Positions 61,130 to 64,000 of a stretch of 64,000 nucleotides of DNA are shown piece after piece (positions within the stretch are counted from its first letter, which is position 1; the number at the start of each line of letters is the position of its first letter). Source of the DNA: Cyclina sinensis. Taxonomy: Eukaryota; Mollusca; Bivalvia; Venerida; Veneridae. The stretch covers positions 45,150,627 through 45,214,626 of the forward strand of contig JAAONU010000013.1 in assembly GCA_012932295.1 (NCBI GenBank), written 5' to 3'. Below the pieces are notes generated by a model, which ran no database searches, was not told the DNA's origin, and saw nothing but the letters and a program-made list of their open reading frames with translations. The position numbers were made by a program, and so were the translations under genes.

Positions 61130-62100
61130 ATGTTCACAATAAATGTTTAAGTAGATCTCTACTAAAAATCTTGTTTACTTTGTTTGTATCTTTTACAATT
61201 TTAATGTTTCTGACACTCGCCTGCCTGGTATAGTCAGTATTGACTTATGGCAGTAATAAGTTGCAGTGGATGAAGTCGAAGTTGAAGTAACACGTAAGAT
61301 GCTTACGTGCTTAATTAACCTCTTTCACTGCCTCCTCCTACTGCTGCTAACTCTCAGATTATATGTTGTTGCCTTCAAGACCATTCTTCTAAATGTTTTT
61401 ATCTTGGTTACTTGATCATTGTTGCCTGACAACGTCGGGCTGATTTAGGTATTTGAAGTATACTCCACCATTCTCAAACAGACTAAGGTCCGAGTATCAA
61501 TCAGAAGAGTTAATGCGAAAGTTTCCTGTTGCTTTTGGGTGTTCATTGGTTGGACAATTCCTGTATGCATGACCATTGTCTTCTAGGAGAAATTTAATCT
61601 CCCTCTACAGCACCTGTATATGGGAAAACAGAAGTATCAAGAAATTTTAGTTACGTATCTTTCAGTTGTAAGAGTTCCCTTTATGATATCGATGATACCT
61701 AAACTAACGCCAGATCGGTCATGCTTATTTTAAAATAAGGGCGCTAATAGAAGCCAATTTGGCATTTTGCAAATTGTCGCCGGCTTTCCTGTGAGATCTA
61801 CACAAAATTCTGATTTGTTTTCAAAAAGAGGAGCAATGTTCAATATTAAAGGATCTAGATAATGCTCAATGCGATATAGCTGTAGATAATTTCTTATGCC
61901 TTGTCATTGAGCAGCATGAAGCCAGGACCACAGCATTTCTTGCCGTTTGATAATATTACACCACTGCCACAAACGGAGTCGTTTCTTAAGGTAGTAGCTG
62001 ATAATCTGACTCGACTACCTCAACGTGGTTGTTTCATAAGGTAGTAGCTTAAAAAAAGCAATCATGTCGAACCTAGAAATAAAACGGTCCATTGCTTGGG
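61130..62100. other. gene-free stretch before the 38-bp array
   Basis: No gene recognised. A short duplication of AAGGTAGTAGCT lies at about 61988 and 62039. The first part may be the LINE 3' end. Confidence 0.5.
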
Positions 62101-63164
62101 TTTTATACCTTATGCGAGTGCATTTGTGGCGATGTGAGTTTTATATCTTATGCGAGTGCATTTGTGGCGATGTGGGTTTTATACCTTATGCGAGTGCATT
62201 TGTGGCGATGTGAGTTTTATACCTTATGCGAGTGCATTTGTGGGGATGTGAGTTTTATACCTTATGCGAGTGCATTTGTGGCGATGTGAGTTTTATACCT
62301 TATGCGAGTGCTTTTGTGGGGATGTGAGTTTTATACTTTATGCGAGTGCATTTGTGGGGATGTGAGTTTTATACTTTATGCGAGTGCATTTGTGGCGATG
62401 TGAGTTTTATACTTTATGCGAGTGCATTTGTGGCGATGTGAGTTTTATACTTTATGCGAGTGCATTTGTGGCGATGTGAGTTTTATACCTTATGCGAGTG
62501 CATTTGTGGGGATGTGAGTTTTATACCTTATGCGAGTGCATTTGTGGCGATGTGAGTTTTATACCTTATGCGAGTGCTTTTGTGGGGATGTGAGTTTTAT
62601 ACTTTATGCGAGTGCATTTGTGGCGATGTGAGTTTTATACTTTATGCGAGTGCATTTGTGGCGATGTGAGTTTTATACCTTATGCGAGTGCATTTGTGGG
62701 GATGTGAGTTTTATACTTTATGCGAGTGCATTTGTGGGGATGTGAGTTTTATACTTTATGCGAGTGCATTTGTGGCGATGTGAGTTTTATACTTTATGCG
62801 AGTGCATTTGTGGCGATGTGAGTTTTATACCTTATGCGAGTGCTTTTGTGGGGATGTGAGTTTTATACTTTATGCGAGTGCATTTGTGGCGATGTGAGTT
62901 TTATACCTTATGCGAGTGCATTTGTGGGGATGTGAGTTTTATACCTTATGCGAGTGCATTTGTGGGGATGTGAGTTTTATACCTTATGCGAGTGCATTTG
63001 TGGCGATGTGAGTTTTATACCTTATGCGAGTGCTTTTGTGGGGATGTGAGTTTTATACTTTATGCGAGTGCATTTTTGGGGATGTGAGTTTTATACTTTA
63101 TGCGAGTGCATTTGTGGCGATGTGAGTTTTATACTTTATGCGAGTGCATTTGTGGCGATGAGAG
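62101..63164. repeat. 38-bp satellite, 28 copies, with higher-order pattern
   Basis: 28 gap-free units of 38 bp (TTTTATACCTTATGCGAGTG then CATTTGTGGCGATGTGAG). Three positions vary in concert: C/T in ACCTT, A/T in GCATTT and C/G in GGCGAT. Units of type C-T-G fall at positions 6, 13, 20 and 25, three of the four preceded by and all followed by recurrent types. This indicates block duplication of about seven units (266 bp). No indels at all among the units. Confidence 0.98.
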
Positions 63165-64000
63165 ACATCTCTATGTATTTTGTAACGTTGCCTTCTTATA
63201 ACGACGCTTTTGTTAATTGATAGTTTTCTACTCACAGGTCAATAAGAACCTTCAAAATTGCCACAATTACATGTATTCTAACGTCCTGATTTCGTAGTAT
63301 GCCTATTCATTTTCATGTGAATACTAATATCCATGAATATATATGATGTATTTAACGAGTGAATGTATAATATAAGCTTTACCATCTGGCCTGTAGCACA
63401 TTTTGGTTATTTTTAGACGCCAGACAAGATACTCCATATTACTTGATCATATCGAACTCCCAACAAATGCGTTTACAATTTCATAGTGTATTACATCATA
63501 ACCATATATTGTAAATGTTAACTAGTCTTAAAATATAACAACCCTTTCTTTTCATATATATTATTTGCATTTTGTTTTATGAAAAATGCATTTAAAGAAA
63601 AAAGTTCTTCAGATTCTATTACACCATTTAAATATTTAAACCTTTTAAAAGTTGACTTATATTCTGGCCTTAAAATTTTGAAATAAAGTGGCTTCAAACT
63701 CATAAATTACCTAGTTGGGAAAAAGTGTCATGATAGTATAAAACACCTTTTGTTAAAAAATTCCATTTCTGAAACAAGTGCTGCCCTTTCGGATGAGCCA
63801 AACTAACTACTAGAAAACATCAAGTCAAACTTGCTGACCAGCCTTCACCCGTCACCGGTGTGGTGTGAAGTGGATACTTATATCTCGGTTGTCTGCACAA
63901 CCTTTTTGGGGGCGTTGCAACAAGTGAGTGTTCAAAGGCGTTCTTACTTTGCATTGCTAGGCTGTTGGTGTCGTTCGGTGAGGGTTCGAGTCCCATTGGG
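63165..64000. other. right edge, no gene; box-B-like motif near the end
   Basis: AT-rich up to about 63830, then GC-richer. GGTTCGAGTCC at 63983-63993 fits the tRNA T-arm/box B exactly and is flanked by GGG and CCC that can pair. No convincing box A or cloverleaf lies upstream, so this may be part of a tRNA-derived SINE cut by the window edge. Confidence 0.35.

Noticed and set aside
62092..62289. Open frame with a CECICGDVSF-type repeat
   Set aside because: Arises from the 38-bp satellite and closes where the unit phase ends; no start context or splice sites.
62101..63164. Coding tandem-repeat protein
   Set aside because: Unit length 38 is not a multiple of three and stops appear in each frame.

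Overview
The window is animal genomic DNA. It is AT-rich and carries long introns with GT-AG borders, many minisatellites, foldback elements and decayed retrotransposons. The gene families and the repeat style (a DIRS-type retroelement, short elements ending in GGGGGAGACAT, dense tandem arrays) suggest a mollusc, most likely a bivalve. The species call is inference; nothing here proves it.

Two protein-coding genes can be reconstructed, both on the + strand. (1) A carbonic anhydrase-related protein of the CA10/CA11 class is spread over ten coding exons from 23365 to 48226 and encodes 317 residues. All exon joins keep frame. It has a signal peptide, one predicted disulfide, and only one of the three zinc-binding histidines, so it is very probably a secreted non-catalytic protein. 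The first coding exon opens with an acceptor site, so at least one non-coding exon lies upstream. (2) An immunity-related GTPase (IRG family) occupies three coding exons from 55616 to 59401 and encodes 542 residues. Exon 1 adds an N-terminal transmembrane segment, exon 2 a charged low-complexity linker, and exon 3 the whole GTPase and helical domain. This membrane-anchored layout is the most interesting protein-level observation.

Layout: 1-1280, AT-rich with a CTTTAT-type microsatellite. 1281-5502, a tyrosine-recombinase (DIRS-order) retrotransposon on the - strand, broken by frameshifts, one in-frame stop and a nested short element. 5615-5988, a compound tandem repeat. 5989-23351, no recognisable gene, with small arrays and one hairpin element. 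23352-48226, the carbonic anhydrase-related gene; its introns hold a TIR element, an 85-bp array split by a foldback insertion, a diverged internal duplication, several hairpins, two minisatellites beside exon 4, and a 1.5-kb satellite. 48227-55615, no recognisable gene. 55616-59401, the IRG gene. 60035-61129, a decayed LINE. 62101-63164, a 28-copy 38-bp array with higher-order structure. 63165-64000, edge sequence with an RNA polymerase III box-B-like motif.

The two host genes show no operon-like link; they are simply neighbours about 7.4 kb apart.
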